DNA of 64,000 nt from Phenylobacterium sp. LH3H17 (GCF_024298925.1 NZ_CP101283.1:3787001-3851000), one strand, 5' to 3'; positions 1 through 8,284 are shown, counted from the first letter of the stretch. Notes: generated from the letters alone by a model not told the origin. Translations and numbers: made by a program.

Positions 1-1205
1 GGGCTGTTGGCGTGCAGGGTGCCCATGGAGCCGTCGTGGCCGGTGTTCATCGCCTGCAGCAGGTCGAAGGCTTCGGGGCCGCGGACTTCGCCGACGATGA
101 TCCGTTCCGGACGCATCCGCAGGCAGTTCTTCACCAGGTCGCGCATGGTGATCTGGCCCTGGCCTTCCAGGTTCGGCGGCCGGGTCTCCAGGCGCACCAC
201 GTGCGGCTGCTGCAGCTGCAGTTCGGCGGCGTCCTCGCAGGTCACCACCCGCTCGGTGGGGTCGATGAAGGCGGTGAGCGTGTTGAGCAGGGTAGTCTTC
301 CCCGAGCCCGTCCCGCCGGAGATGATCAGATTGCATCGGCAGGCGCCGATCACCCCCAGGACCCGCGCCCCTTCCGGGCTGATGGAGGCGAACTCCACCA
401 GGTTCTTCATGGTCAGCTTGTCTTTTTTGAACTTCCGGATGGTGAGCGTCGGCCCATCCAGCGACAAGGGCGGCGAGATCACGTTCACACGCGAGCCGTC
501 GGGCAGGCGCGCGTCGCAGATCGGCGAGCTTTCGTCGACCCGGCGGCCGACCTGGCTGACGATCCGCTGGCAGATGTTCATCAGCTGGGCGTTGTCGCGG
601 AACCGCACATTGGTCAGCTGGACCTTGCCGGCGACCTCGATGAACACCCGGCTGGCGCCGTTGACCATGATGTCGGCGATGTCGTCGCGGGCCAGCAGCG
701 GCTCCAGCGGCCCATAGCCCAGCACGTCGTTGATGATGTCCTGGACGAGCTGGTCCTGCTCGACCACCGACATGGAGACGTTCTTGATCGCCACCAGCTC
801 GGCGACGATGTCGCGGATCTCCTCCCCGGCCTGCTTGACGTCCAGCTGAGCCAGCTGGGCCAGGTCGATGGTGTTGATCAGGGCGTTGAAGATCGTGGTC
901 TTGGTGGCGTGGTAATAGTCGGACTGCTCGCGGACCACCTGGGTGGCCGGCGCGGGGCCCTGGGCGGCGCGGAGCTGTTCGAAGGCCAGGGTCGACTTCG
1001 GACCGGCGCCCTGGGCGGCGCGCTCGGCCTTGGTGGGAATCGGGATCGGAGCCGGCTGCGCGGCCGCCTGGGCCGGAGCTGGCCCGGCCGTGGGCTCGAT
1101 GCGTTGCGGCCGCGTGGCGATCGGCGCGCCCTCGCCTGCCGCGGGCGGCGGGGGGGTCGGCCGGGGCCGCGGCGCTACGCCGTCGGTGGGACGCTTGCCG
1201 AACAT
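1..1205 (-). CDS. cpaF: CpaF/TadA pilus secretion ATPase, C-terminus cut by window edge
   Basis: This is the hexameric ATPase of the tight-adherence (Flp/Tad) pilus machine, acting on the cytoplasmic face of the inner membrane to drive pilin polymerisation. The start is the ATG at 1205; 401 codons are visible and the frame stays open through base 1. A Pro/Ala-rich N-terminal tail (about residues 1-75) is followed by the PilT/VirB11-type core. Seen directly: a Walker A motif SGGTGSGKTTLL, the Asp-box-like stretch GEVRGPEAFDLLQAMNTGH, and LHANSP at the truncated end, all typical of this family. It begins one base after the cpaE stop, so it is the distal visible gene of a cpaB-C-D-E-F operon. 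In Caulobacter the same order is used for polar pili. Confidence 0.95.
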   Translation of the reverse strand, partial: MFGKRPTDGVAPRPRPTPPPPAAGEGAPIATRPQRIEPTAGPAPAQAAAQPAPIPIPTKAERAAQGAGPKSTLAFEQLRAAQGPAPATQVVREQSDYYHATKTTIFNALINTIDLAQLAQLDVKQAGEEIRDIVAELVAIKNVSMSVVEQDQLVQDIINDVLGYGPLEPLLARDDIADIMVNGASRVFIEVAGKVQLTNVRFRDNAQLMNICQRIVSQVGRRVDESSPICDARLPDGSRVNVISPPLSLDGPTLTIRKFKKDKLTMKNLVEFASISPEGARVLGVIGACRCNLIISGGTGSGKTTLLNTLTAFIDPTERVVTCEDAAELQLQQPHVVRLETRPPNLEGQGQITMRDLVKNCLRMRPERIIVGEVRGPEAFDLLQAMNTGHDGSMGTLHANS

Positions 1206-1206
1206 G

Positions 1207-2652
1207 CTACTTCCGCTTGAGCAGGTTGGAGAGCAGCGAGGTCTTCTGGACCGCCGGCGGGTCGCGGCGGGCGATCTGCTGGGCCAGGTGGTCGATGCCT
1301 TCGGCCGAGCGCGACTTGGGCCCCACCTCGCTGACCATCTGGCCGTTGTTGGCCGCCTGGCCGAACAGCTTGGGGTCGAACGGCAGGCAGAGGGTGGGCG
1401 TCAGGCCGAGCGCCTCGCCGAAGTCCTTGACCGGGATCTCCGGGCGGCCCGGCACCCCGACCTGGTTCAGCACCAGGCGCGGGGGAGCGTCGTTGGGCCG
1501 CGCGCGGCGGACCAGGTCGACCATGTTCTTGGCGTTGCGCAGCGAGGCCAGGTCCGGCGTGGCCACGATCACCAGGTCATCGGACGTCAGCAGGATCTTG
1601 CGCTTCCAGGCCGTCCAGACGTGAGGCAGGTCCAGCACCACGAAGGGCGCCGCGCCGCGGATCTTCTGGGTGACCTCCTCGAAGGCCTCGGGACCGATCT
1701 CGTAGTCGGTCTCCAGCGTGGCCGGGGCGGCGAACAGCGAGAGCCGCTCGGTGCAGCGGGCCATCATCCGGTCCATCAGGACGGGATCCAGGCGATCCGG
1801 CTGGGACAGGGCGTCGACGATCCCCTGGATCGGGTCCTGGTTGAAATCGAGGCCGGCTGTGCCGAAGGCCAGGTCCAGGTCGACCAGGACAGCGCCGGTC
1901 TGGAGGCGCTCGGTGATCGAATAGGCGACGTTGTGGGCCAGGGTCGAGGTCCCGGCCCCGCCCTTGGCGCCGCAAAAGGCGATCTGGCGGCCCACGAAGG
2001 GCGCCGAGGGATCGGCATAGAGCCCGGCCACCGTGCGGACCATCTGCAGCGGGCTGAGCGGCGGCACCAGGTATTCCGACACCCCGCGGCGCATCAGCTC
2101 GCGATAGAGGGCGATGTCGTTGGCCGAGCCGATCAGCACGACCTTGGTGCCGGGATCGCAGACCTGGGCCAGCCGATCCAGCAGACCCAGCAACTCGGGG
2201 GCGGAGTCCAGGCACTCGACCATCACCAGGGAAGGCGTGGCCTGGTTCTGGTAGCAGTCGACGGCCGCGGCCAGGCCGCCCATGCGGGTCACGACGCTGG
2301 TCCGCTCCATCCGGCGGTCTTCCGCGGCTCGGTCGGCGAGTTCGGCGGTTTCGGGCGCGGCGGCGAAGATGTGGATGGTGATGCGCGGCAGCAGGGTCTC
2401 GCCGAAGGCCGCCTCGGCGCCGGCCAGCATCTCGTGTACGGGGTTGGGGACCGCCGGGCGCGCCGGTTCGACGGCTTCGACCGGCGAAGGGCTCGGGGCC
2501 GCAGCAGGCGGCGGGGCGGTCGCGAGGGGATCGGTCTCCTCGTCGGCGGCCGCCAGAGGCGGCTCTCGCCAGGCGTCGGTCGGCGCGGCGGCGAACTCGT
2601 CCTCGGCTTCGTAGTCCAGGTCGAAGGGGTCTTGGCTCGACTTCGGGTTCAT
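1207..2652 (-). CDS. cpaE: CpaE, MinD/ParA-like pilus assembly and localisation ATPase
   Basis: 481 residues. The family localises the Tad pilus apparatus to the cell pole and is needed for pilus assembly. An acidic, proline-rich N-terminus (about 1-100) precedes a receiver-like domain (about 110-230) and a MinD/ParA-type P-loop domain. Visible in the latter are the deviant Walker A in FCGAKGGAGTSTLAHN, a VLVDLDLAFG Walker-A-prime-like region and VVLDLPHVW as Walker B. The protein ends LLSNLLKRK. It lies 16 bases after cpaD and directly before cpaF. Identification rests on the P-loop variant plus operon position; alternative ParA roles are unlikely here. Confidence 0.93.
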   Translation of the reverse strand: MNPKSSQDPFDLDYEAEDEFAAAPTDAWREPPLAAADEETDPLATAPPPAAAPSPSPVEAVEPARPAVPNPVHEMLAGAEAAFGETLLPRITIHIFAAAPETAELADRAAEDRRMERTSVVTRMGGLAAAVDCYQNQATPSLVMVECLDSAPELLGLLDRLAQVCDPGTKVVLIGSANDIALYRELMRRGVSEYLVPPLSPLQMVRTVAGLYADPSAPFVGRQIAFCGAKGGAGTSTLAHNVAYSITERLQTGAVLVDLDLAFGTAGLDFNQDPIQGIVDALSQPDRLDPVLMDRMMARCTERLSLFAAPATLETDYEIGPEAFEEVTQKIRGAAPFVVLDLPHVWTAWKRKILLTSDDLVIVATPDLASLRNAKNMVDLVRRARPNDAPPRLVLNQVGVPGRPEIPVKDFGEALGLTPTLCLPFDPKLFGQAANNGQMVSEVGPKSRSAEGIDHLAQQIARRDPPAVQKTSLLSNLLKRK

Positions 2653-2668
2653 CAGACCTGGCCCCGCA

Positions 2669-3361
2669 TCACTTCACCGCCTGAGCGACAACACCGGTCG
2701 CCTGCTTGTCCGTCTGAGTGGAGGTGTTCTCACCCTTGCGGTACTTGGCCAGCACGTCGGCCCGGCGCGCGGCGTCCGGCGGCGTCGTGGCGCGGGGACC
2801 CTGCAGATCCGCCGGATTGGCGATCTGGGCCGCCATGTTGGCCACGGTGGCGCATCCGAAATTGGGCTGCACCTCGTTCAGCATGCTGTGGGAAATGTTG
2901 GTCCATGCGCGGCCGCAATCGGGAATGCTCGCCGCGTGGCGCAGATAGCCCACCAGCAGCGGCGCCCGGGCCTCGCCCTTGGCGTCGTAGCCGACGACAC
3001 GGACCTGCTCGGCGCGAACACCCTGGCCGATCAGGAAGCTGCGCGCGCCCTCGGCGGTGCGGAAGGCCGCCGAACTGTCGGGGCCGCCGCTGGGCGACTG
3101 CAGGGTGATGGCGCCGCCGTCGCCTTCGCGCCACTCGCCGACGAAGGCGGCGAGCGCGTCGGCCTGGGTCGGCGAAAGGCCCGCGGCATGGACCGCCAGG
3201 GCGATCTCGTGCGGCTGGGAGGTGATCTCCGTCTTCCACAGCTCGGTGGGCGTGCGCGACTGGGACGCCACGCTCGGCTCCTGCAGCGGAAGGCTGGCGC
3301 AGGCCGAGAGGGCCGCGAACGAGGCCAGGACGGCGAAGCGATGCATCGGGGCGAACCTCAT
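2669..3361 (-). CDS. cpaD: CpaD, Tad pilus assembly lipoprotein
   Basis: 230 residues. It begins with a lipoprotein signal peptide ending in the lipobox LSAC (cysteine near residue 21), so it should be anchored in the outer membrane facing the periplasm, where CpaD/RcpB-type proteins assist the CpaC secretin. The body contains an OmpA-like small fold region and a cysteine pair (DCGRAWTNI and FGCATVANM) characteristic of the CpaD family. The ATG at 3361 overlaps the cpaC stop by four bases, indicating translational coupling. The tail is Gln/Thr/Lys-rich and probably disordered. Confidence 0.9.
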   Translation of the reverse strand: MRFAPMHRFAVLASFAALSACASLPLQEPSVASQSRTPTELWKTEITSQPHEIALAVHAAGLSPTQADALAAFVGEWREGDGGAITLQSPSGGPDSSAAFRTAEGARSFLIGQGVRAEQVRVVGYDAKGEARAPLLVGYLRHAASIPDCGRAWTNISHSMLNEVQPNFGCATVANMAAQIANPADLQGPRATTPPDAARRADVLAKYRKGENTSTQTDKQATGVVAQAVK

Positions 3362-4815
3362 TCGATCACGTACCCATAGGGCCCCTGATAGGTGCGGCCG
3401 GCGGTGGCCTGCGGCTTGGCCTTGTAGGCCTTGGTCAGTGCGCCCATCAGCAGGGTCGAGCCGTCGTCGGCTGTGCGCATGCCGTCGACGGGGGTCTGCA
3501 GGCGGTCGGCGCTGGTGGCGTCGACGATGTAGGGCGTGACGATGATCACCAGCTCGGTCTCGCCGGCCAGGTAGTCGCGGGAGCGGAACAGGGCGCCCAG
3601 CACCGGCAGGGTGGTCATGCCCGGCAGGGCGTCGATGTTCTGGCGTGTCTTCTCCTGCAGCAGGCCGGCGATCATCATCGAGCCGCCGGAGGGCAGCTCC
3701 ACGGAGGTCTCGGCGCGGCGGACCGTGAGGGCCGGGATGGTCAGGCTGGCCGAGGCGCCGGCCGTCGACAACGAGAAGGCGCCCTCGGTGGTCAGCTCGG
3801 AGACCTCGGTCGAGAGCTTGATGGCGATACGGCCGGAGGACAGCACCACCGGCGTGAAACCCAGCCCCACGCCGAACGGCTTGAACTCGATGGTCACCGC
3901 GCCGGTGTCGTCCTGCGCCACCGGCACCGGGAACTCGCCGCCGGCCAGGAACCGGGCCGACTCGCCGGAGACGGCGGTCAGGTTAGGCTCCGCCAGGGTG
4001 CGGACCAGGCCGACGCGCTCGAAAGCGCGTATCGTGGCGTCGCCTTGCACCTTGCCGCCCACTTCTCGGACGCTCGCGGCCCCGCCGCCAAGGAGCGATC
4101 CACTCACCCCGAAAGTCGCCGACTTGCTGAACAGGAACTGCGCGTCGCCAAGCTCGCCGATGATCGCATCGAGATTGAACCCGAGCTGTTTAATGACGTT
4201 GCGCTGCATCTCGACGATGCGGACCTTGAGCATCACCTGGTCCTTGCCGGCGATGCTGAGCATGTTCAGCACCAATTCCGGCTTATCCACCGAGGCGCGG
4301 GCGATCTGCACGGCCTTGTCGGCGTCGGACAGATTGGCGACCTGTCCCGACAGGATCAGGCTGCTGTTCATGGCGTCGACGCGCACATGGGAGCCTGGCA
4401 CCAGGCGGTTGATGGTCTGGGCGACCGCGCTCGGATCCTGATCGACCCGGATGTCCAGGCTGAGGATGCGGCGGCCGGCCGTGTCGAAGAACACCGCGTC
4501 GGTAGTGCCCGTCTTGAGTCCCAGGATGAAAATGCGGCGCGGGGTGCGCAGCATGGCGTCGGCGACGCCCGGATTGGTCACCAGCACGTCGCGCGCATCG
4601 ACCGGCAGCTCGACCACGGCGGATTTGCCGACCGGCAGGCTGAGCGATTGGCTGTTGCCACGGCCGGCGAGGTCGACCCGCATCACGGCCGCCGACGTCG
4701 CCAGGCCCGCGGCGAAGGCGGGGCTGTTGTCGGACTGGGCCGAGGCGGGCGACAGCGGCGCCAGGATCGTGGCGGCCGCCAGGGCCAGGGCCCGCAGGAT
4801 TCGGGACGGGCTCAT
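3358..4815 (-). CDS. cpaC: CpaC, outer-membrane secretin of the Tad pilus
   Basis: 485 residues with an N-terminal signal peptide (through SPASAQS near residue 28). It forms the outer-membrane channel through which the Flp pilus exits. An N-terminal pilus-assembly domain (roughly 50-125, LPVGKSAVVELP...VLVTNPGVADAML) and a BON-like segment precede the secretin domain; the secretin signature VPVLGALFRSRDY and the ensuing ELVIIVTPYIV strand are visible. The start overlaps the cpaB stop by four bases. A separate small protein at 7242-7649 repeats the N-terminal domain of this protein. Confidence 0.95.
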   Translation of the reverse strand: MSPSRILRALALAAATILAPLSPASAQSDNSPAFAAGLATSAAVMRVDLAGRGNSQSLSLPVGKSAVVELPVDARDVLVTNPGVADAMLRTPRRIFILGLKTGTTDAVFFDTAGRRILSLDIRVDQDPSAVAQTINRLVPGSHVRVDAMNSSLILSGQVANLSDADKAVQIARASVDKPELVLNMLSIAGKDQVMLKVRIVEMQRNVIKQLGFNLDAIIGELGDAQFLFSKSATFGVSGSLLGGGAASVREVGGKVQGDATIRAFERVGLVRTLAEPNLTAVSGESARFLAGGEFPVPVAQDDTGAVTIEFKPFGVGLGFTPVVLSSGRIAIKLSTEVSELTTEGAFSLSTAGASASLTIPALTVRRAETSVELPSGGSMMIAGLLQEKTRQNIDALPGMTTLPVLGALFRSRDYLAGETELVIIVTPYIVDATSADRLQTPVDGMRTADDGSTLLMGALTKAYKAKPQATAGRTYQGPYGYVIE

Positions 4816-5672
4816 TGCGCGACAACCTCCGTGACTTCACCGCCGCGATAGACTCGCAGCCCGTCGCCGGTCCGGCTGGGGCCGCCGCGACCTGGCCCGC
4901 CGCCCGCGTCGGCATAGGAGCGCAGCGCCAGCTGCATCTCGCCCTGGGCCTTGCCGCGGGCCAGGACCTCCACGTCGGAGGCGGGCAGCTCGAGCGTGGC
5001 CACGGCCCCGACGATGGTCTTGGAATCCTTGCCGGGGGCGGTGGCCTGGTCGATGGCCAGGACGCGCAGGTTGCGCATCAGCACCTCGGTGACGAATCCG
5101 TCGCCCTCGGCGGCCTTGCGGCTCTGCAGGACGTCGACCCGGTCGCCGGGCAGGATGAAGCCGCCGGCGGCGGTCTCGGCGTTGATCGGGACCGACATGG
5201 CGCGCATGCCCGGCGCCACGACCACGGCCAGGTAGCCGCTCTGTCCGGCGCGAACGACCTTGCGGGCCATGATCGGTTCGCCCTTGAGGATGACTTCCTT
5301 GACGATGGCGCCCGAGAAGGCCTGCATCGGCTCCTGGGTGAGGATCAGGTCGGTGGTCACCTTGGCGGCGGTCTTGACCGCCTTGTCGGCGCCCTGGGCG
5401 GGCAGCGCGGGCGCCGCGCCGTCGGTCACATAGGCGGGATTGATGGCGTCGGCCGGCCAGGCCTGCCAGCTCATGTCGGCGACGGCCAGGCGGGCGCCCA
5501 CGGGCAGATCGCGCTTGGCCACCAGCACCTGGGCCATGGGCTTGGCGGGGGCCGCGGCGGCGATCACCGGCGCGGGGGGAGTCTTTGGAACGAGCATCCC
5601 TCGCACCAGGAAGGCGAGCGCGATCGCTGCGATCGCGGCGACGGCGAGGATACCGATGCGGACGGCGCCCAT
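4812..5672 (-). CDS. cpaB: CpaB/RcpC, Tad pilus assembly protein with SAF domain
   Basis: 286 residues. One N-terminal membrane helix (IGILAVAAIAAIALAFLVRG) is followed by a periplasmic SAF-type domain; the motif VLVAKRDLPVGARL and the later PGDRVDVL are typical of CpaB/RcpC, a periplasmic factor working with the secretin. It is the first gene of the cpaB-C-D-E-F run. A CtrA-like box (5790-5805) lies about 120 bases upstream in the 143-base gap to cpaA, so this operon may have its own cell-cycle-regulated promoter. The C-terminus is rich in Gly/Arg and less conserved. Confidence 0.92.
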   Translation of the reverse strand: MGAVRIGILAVAAIAAIALAFLVRGMLVPKTPPAPVIAAAAPAKPMAQVLVAKRDLPVGARLAVADMSWQAWPADAINPAYVTDGAAPALPAQGADKAVKTAAKVTTDLILTQEPMQAFSGAIVKEVILKGEPIMARKVVRAGQSGYLAVVVAPGMRAMSVPINAETAAGGFILPGDRVDVLQSRKAAEGDGFVTEVLMRNLRVLAIDQATAPGKDSKTIVGAVATLELPASDVEVLARGKAQGEMQLALRSYADAGGGPGRGGPSRTGDGLRVYRGGEVTEVVAQ

Positions 5673-5789
5673 GTGCGACTACCCGAAACTCCCGCAAGGC
5701 GGGCGACCGACGCGGCCCCGGCGTTTCGCCCAGGCTCGCGATTCGAATGTCCGACCTTCTGCCGGCTACACGTCTATTGGCCCGCCATG

Positions 5790-5805
5790 GTTAACGTTGG
5801 GCTAA
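5790..5805 (-). promoter_or_regulatory. CtrA-like box upstream of cpaB
   Basis: Read on the minus strand the sequence is TTAG-CCCAACG-TTAAC, one mismatch from the CtrA consensus TTAA-N7-TTAA. It lies between cpaA and cpaB and points to cpaB. CtrA control of pilus genes is established in Caulobacter; the site itself is inferred from the motif. Confidence 0.5.
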
Positions 5806-5815
5806 GGGCCGTAAC

Positions 5816-6337
5816 TCATCCCAGACCTGGGAACGACTTCAGCAGGGCGGTCTCCGGAAAGGCGACCAGGGCGCCCACGGCGATGGCCACGCCGTACGGC
5901 ACGCTCTCGCCCGGCGTCGCCAGGCGTCCGAGCCAGGCCGGCCCGATGGACGCCAGGCCCCGCACCCTCTGCGAGCGCAGGCCGAGCAGGCCCAGGGCCA
6001 GGAGGCCGCCGCCGAGACCGGTGACGAAGATGAAGCTGGCGGCGGCCGGCCAACCCATCCAGAGCGCCGCGGCCGCGAACAGCTTGGCGTCGCCGCCGCC
6101 GATCCAGCCCAGGGCGAACATGGCCATGGCGGCGACCAGGGCCGCGGCGCCGACGGCGAACTGCAGGCCGATGGTCTCCAGCGGCAGGCCCAGCGCCAGG
6201 GCGGCCGGGACGAAGGCGAGGATCAGCCCGCCCGAGATCCAGTTGGGGATGGTGTAGCTTGTGATGTCCCGCAGGGCGCCCACGATGACCAGGGCCGGGA
6301 AGACGAGCAGCAGGACGGCTTGGACGATCGGCGGCAT
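5816..6337 (-). CDS. cpaA: CpaA, prepilin peptidase (A24 family)
   Basis: 173 residues using the ATG at 6337 (MPPIVQAVLLLVFPAL), which starts directly with the first membrane helix; the frame is open further upstream but that extension is basic, non-conserved-looking and overlaps the second pilin gene. This integral membrane aspartic protease cleaves Flp pilins and TadE-like pseudopilins. Catalytic aspartates are visible in RDITSYTIPNW and in the GxGD-type motif GGGDAKLFAA. About six hydrophobic segments are present. It lies between the pilin genes and cpaB, as in Caulobacter. Confidence 0.93.
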   Translation of the reverse strand: MPPIVQAVLLLVFPALVIVGALRDITSYTIPNWISGGLILAFVPAALALGLPLETIGLQFAVGAAALVAAMAMFALGWIGGGDAKLFAAAALWMGWPAAASFIFVTGLGGGLLALGLLGLRSQRVRGLASIGPAWLGRLATPGESVPYGVAIAVGALVAFPETALLKSFPGLG

Positions 6338-6407
6338 CGCGAGGAACCCGGGCGGCGAAGGACAGCCCGCAGAGTCCGCCAATCGGATGAACGGAGCGTT
6401 GAAATGC

Positions 6408-6437
6408 AAAAAGCCGCGGCGCTTTCGCGACGCGGCT
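6408..6437 (-). terminator. Rho-independent terminator after the second Flp pilin
   Basis: On the minus strand a GC-rich hairpin (AGCCGCG arms with an inner GCGC/GCGAA-type stem-loop) is followed by TTTTT. It lies about 45 bases downstream of the pilin stop at 6481 and before cpaA. Confidence 0.7.
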
Positions 6438-6480
6438 GCGGGTGGGAAGGGCGAGGTTTCGCCGTCCGTTTCGCCTGGCT

Positions 6481-6648
6481 TCAGTCCTGCGGCATCGCAC
6501 CGATCACCTGGCCGAAGACGTCGGTGAGGCTGGCGCTGATGGCCATCATGCCGCCGATCAAGGTCACGGTGATCAAGGCGGCGATTATGCCGTATTCCAC
6601 GGCGTTCGAGCCCGACTGGTCTTTGATGAACCGATGAAGGAAGGCCAT
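6481..6648 (-). CDS. Second Flp/PilA-type type IVb pilin
   Basis: 55 residues, ATG at 6648. It reads MAFLHRFIKDQSGSNAVEYG and continues with a hydrophobic helix IIAALITVTLIGGMM. The G-S-N-A-V-E-Y motif matches the prepilin-peptidase site of Flp pilins (cleavage after the Gly, Glu at +5, Tyr at +6), so the mature pilin would be about 42 residues. It sits between pilA and cpaA, with a hairpin terminator on each side. The sequence is clearly paralogous to pilA upstream, but with Ser-Asn in place of Ala-Thr and a different acidic tail (IGAMPQD). It may be a minor pilin. Confidence 0.88.
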   Translation of the reverse strand: MAFLHRFIKDQSGSNAVEYGIIAALITVTLIGGMMAISASLTDVFGQVIGAMPQD

Positions 6649-6706
6649 GACGCACTCCACGGCGGGATCGAGGTTGGCTCAGGGGAGCCCCTAGGCCAAA
6701 ACGCAA

Positions 6707-6730
6707 CCGCGGCGGCTTTCGCCGCCGCGG
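6707..6730 (-). terminator. Terminator between pilA and the second pilin gene
   Basis: A perfect 9-base inverted repeat CCGCGGCGG / CCGCCGCGG with a six-base loop, followed on the minus strand by GTTGCGTTTTGG. It lies 25 bases after the pilA stop and would limit or attenuate read-through to the downstream pilin gene. Confidence 0.7.
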
Positions 6731-6754
6731 CGCGTGTTTGGTGCCTAGACCGCC

Positions 6755-6931
6755 TTAGGCGGCGGCGGCGTCCAGGTCGCCGCTGATGCCCTTCAGCAGG
6801 GTGTCCAGCGAGCCGGAGACCATGCCCATGGCGCTCACGAGCACCACGGCGATGAGGGCGGCGATCAGACCATACTCGATGGCCGTGGCGCCGGATTCGT
6901 CCTTCAGGAAGCGGGTGACAAACTTAGACAT
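6755..6931 (-). CDS. pilA: PilA, major Flp/type IVb pilin
   Basis: 58 residues. The ATG at 6931 is chosen because it is preceded by AAAGGAG at a proper distance and gives the canonical leader MSKFVTRFLKDESG; a longer open frame exists but lacks support. The processing site G-ATAIEY and the helix GLIAALIAVVLVSAMGMV are classic Flp pilin features; cleavage by CpaA would leave about 44 residues. The C-terminus is short and Ala-rich. It has a long upstream region (6932-7241) with CtrA-like motifs. Confidence 0.95.
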   Translation of the reverse strand: MSKFVTRFLKDESGATAIEYGLIAALIAVVLVSAMGMVSGSLDTLLKGISGDLDAAAA

Positions 6932-7241
6932 GCTCGATCTCCTTTGTTGCTGCGAGCAGATTGGTGAGGGATCAAGCCCGATTGGCCTGCTCGCCCCGAA
7001 ACGCAGGGACAATTTGGCTCACCGCGCTTAATTGCGAGTAAACATCGGAGTATTCGCAGAGAACTTTCTATGGTTTACTTGTGTTTACTGTTATCAAGCG
7101 TTAACCATGAGGTCCAAAACGGGCCGGAATCGGCGTTTTGACTTAATGATTCTCGCGCGCGCACGTAGGGGCGGAAATTCAGTCTTTCTTGACCATTCGC
7201 GCCCAGCCTCGGCCTGCGATTTTTTTTCGGACAGCGATCCC
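6932..7241. promoter_or_regulatory. Divergent regulatory region pilA / CpaC-N-like gene
   Basis: 310 bases without a gene and AT-richer than its surroundings. It holds three CtrA-like motifs: TTAA-N7-TAAAC at 7028-7043, a GTTTAC-N4-GTTTAC direct repeat at 7073-7088, and GTTA-N7-TTAACC at 7090-7106. Caulobacter pilA is known to be activated by CtrA; the assignment here is by motif only. A run of eight T residues lies just upstream of the plus-strand gene at 7242. Confidence 0.55.
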
Positions 7242-7649
7242 ATGCGACGTCTTCTGCTCAGCCTGACCGCCGGCCTGGCGCTTCTGGCGACCTCTTCGCA
7301 GGCCGATGCCCCGAGCCTCTCGGTGCCGATCCACCAGAGCGCCCGCCTCCTGCTGCCCGCCGGGGCGCGCGATGTGATGATCGGCAATCCCAACATCGCC
7401 AACGTCAATGTCATCGACGGACGCAGCGTGGTGGTCCTGGGCAAGGGCTATGGCGTCACCAACCTGCTGGTCATCGACGCCCTGGGCCGCACGGTGCTTG
7501 AGCGACAGGTCGTGGTCTCGGGTCCGAGCAGCGGCCGGGTCTCGGTCATTCGCGGCGGCCAGGTCGACAGCTACGCCTGCGCCGGGGCCTGCGAAAAAGA
7601 GCCGCCCGAGGACGGCAAGGCAAAAGCGGCGGCTCCGCCCTCCCCTTAA
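7242..7649 (+). CDS. Secreted pilus-assembly N-domain protein (CpaC N-terminal paralogue)
   Basis: 135 residues, ATG at 7242. A signal peptide (through SSQADA, residue about 21) leads into a domain LSVPIHQSARLLLPAGARD / NPNIANVNVIDGRSVVVLGKGYG, which aligns by eye with residues 55-125 of the CpaC secretin in this window (LPVGKSAVVELP, NPGVADAML). It is the pilus-assembly N-terminal domain found alone, without a secretin ring. A C-terminal Cys pair (YACAGACEKE) and Lys/Pro-rich tail follow. It opens a plus-strand group with two TadE-like genes, divergent from pilA, so it probably acts in the periplasm with the Tad channel. Confidence 0.75.
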   Translation: MRRLLLSLTAGLALLATSSQADAPSLSVPIHQSARLLLPAGARDVMIGNPNIANVNVIDGRSVVVLGKGYGVTNLLVIDALGRTVLERQVVVSGPSSGRVSVIRGGQVDSYACAGACEKEPPEDGKAKAAAPPSP

Positions 7650-7705
7650 ACCTCCGGTTAGCCAGACTTCGCTAGACTGCCCCGGTTCGGAGACCTGGGG
7701 ACGTC

Positions 7706-8284
7706 ATGTCGCGCCTTGTCAGCAAATCCTTCGCGGCCCTCAGGCGGCTGGCGCGCGAAAAGCGCGGCTCGACCGCCGTGGAATTCGCGATCATCGCCAT
7801 CCCCTTCATGGCCCTGCTGTTCGGCGTGGTCGAGATCGGCATGGTGCTGCTGATCTCCGCCACCCTCGACACCGCCGTTGAGTTCGCCTCGCGCAATGTC
7901 CGCACCGGCGAGTTCCAGAGCGCCGGCGCGGTCAGCAAGGACGACTTCAAGGCCTTGGTCTGCCGCAACATGACGTGGCTCCAGGGCAGCTGCACCAGCC
8001 GGATCCTCGTCGAGTCCCAAACCTTCACCAACTACGCCGCCGCCGGCGCCTCGCTGTCGGCGGCCCCGGCCACCTTCGATCCGGAGGGCAACCGCTGCTG
8101 GTCGGTGGGCGGCCCCCAGGACATCGTGCTGATGCGGGTCTACTACCAGTGGGACCTGATCACCCCGGTTCTGACCCCCGCGCTCGAGAACATGGGCGGC
8201 GGCAAGCGACTGATCGTATCCGCCTCGGCCTTCCGCAACGAGCCCTATGACCCGAACCAGGACCCGGTAGGCGCACAATGCTGA
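7706..8284 (+). CDS. TadE-like pseudopilin
   Basis: 192 residues. A short basic N-terminus ending KRGSTAVEF is followed by a hydrophobic helix (AIIAIPFMALLFGVVEIGMVLLI). The G-S-T-A-V-E motif matches the prepilin-peptidase site of TadE/TadF pseudopilins, so CpaA probably processes it; the rest would be periplasmic. Two Cys residues (VCRNM, GSCTS) may form a disulphide. Its stop overlaps the following TadE-like gene by seven bases, showing co-translation. Confidence 0.85.
   Translation: MSRLVSKSFAALRRLAREKRGSTAVEFAIIAIPFMALLFGVVEIGMVLLISATLDTAVEFASRNVRTGEFQSAGAVSKDDFKALVCRNMTWLQGSCTSRILVESQTFTNYAAAGASLSAAPATFDPEGNRCWSVGGPQDIVLMRVYYQWDLITPVLTPALENMGGGKRLIVSASAFRNEPYDPNQDPVGAQC

Noticed and set aside
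12..1220. Long plus-strand frame over cpaF
   Set aside because: It is a mirror frame caused by GC-rich codons of cpaF; it lacks domains and the minus frame has clear ATPase motifs.
5816..6706. CpaA starting far upstream near 6706
   Set aside because: The extension overlaps the second pilin gene and its product is basic and unstructured; the ATG at 6337 begins right at the first helix.
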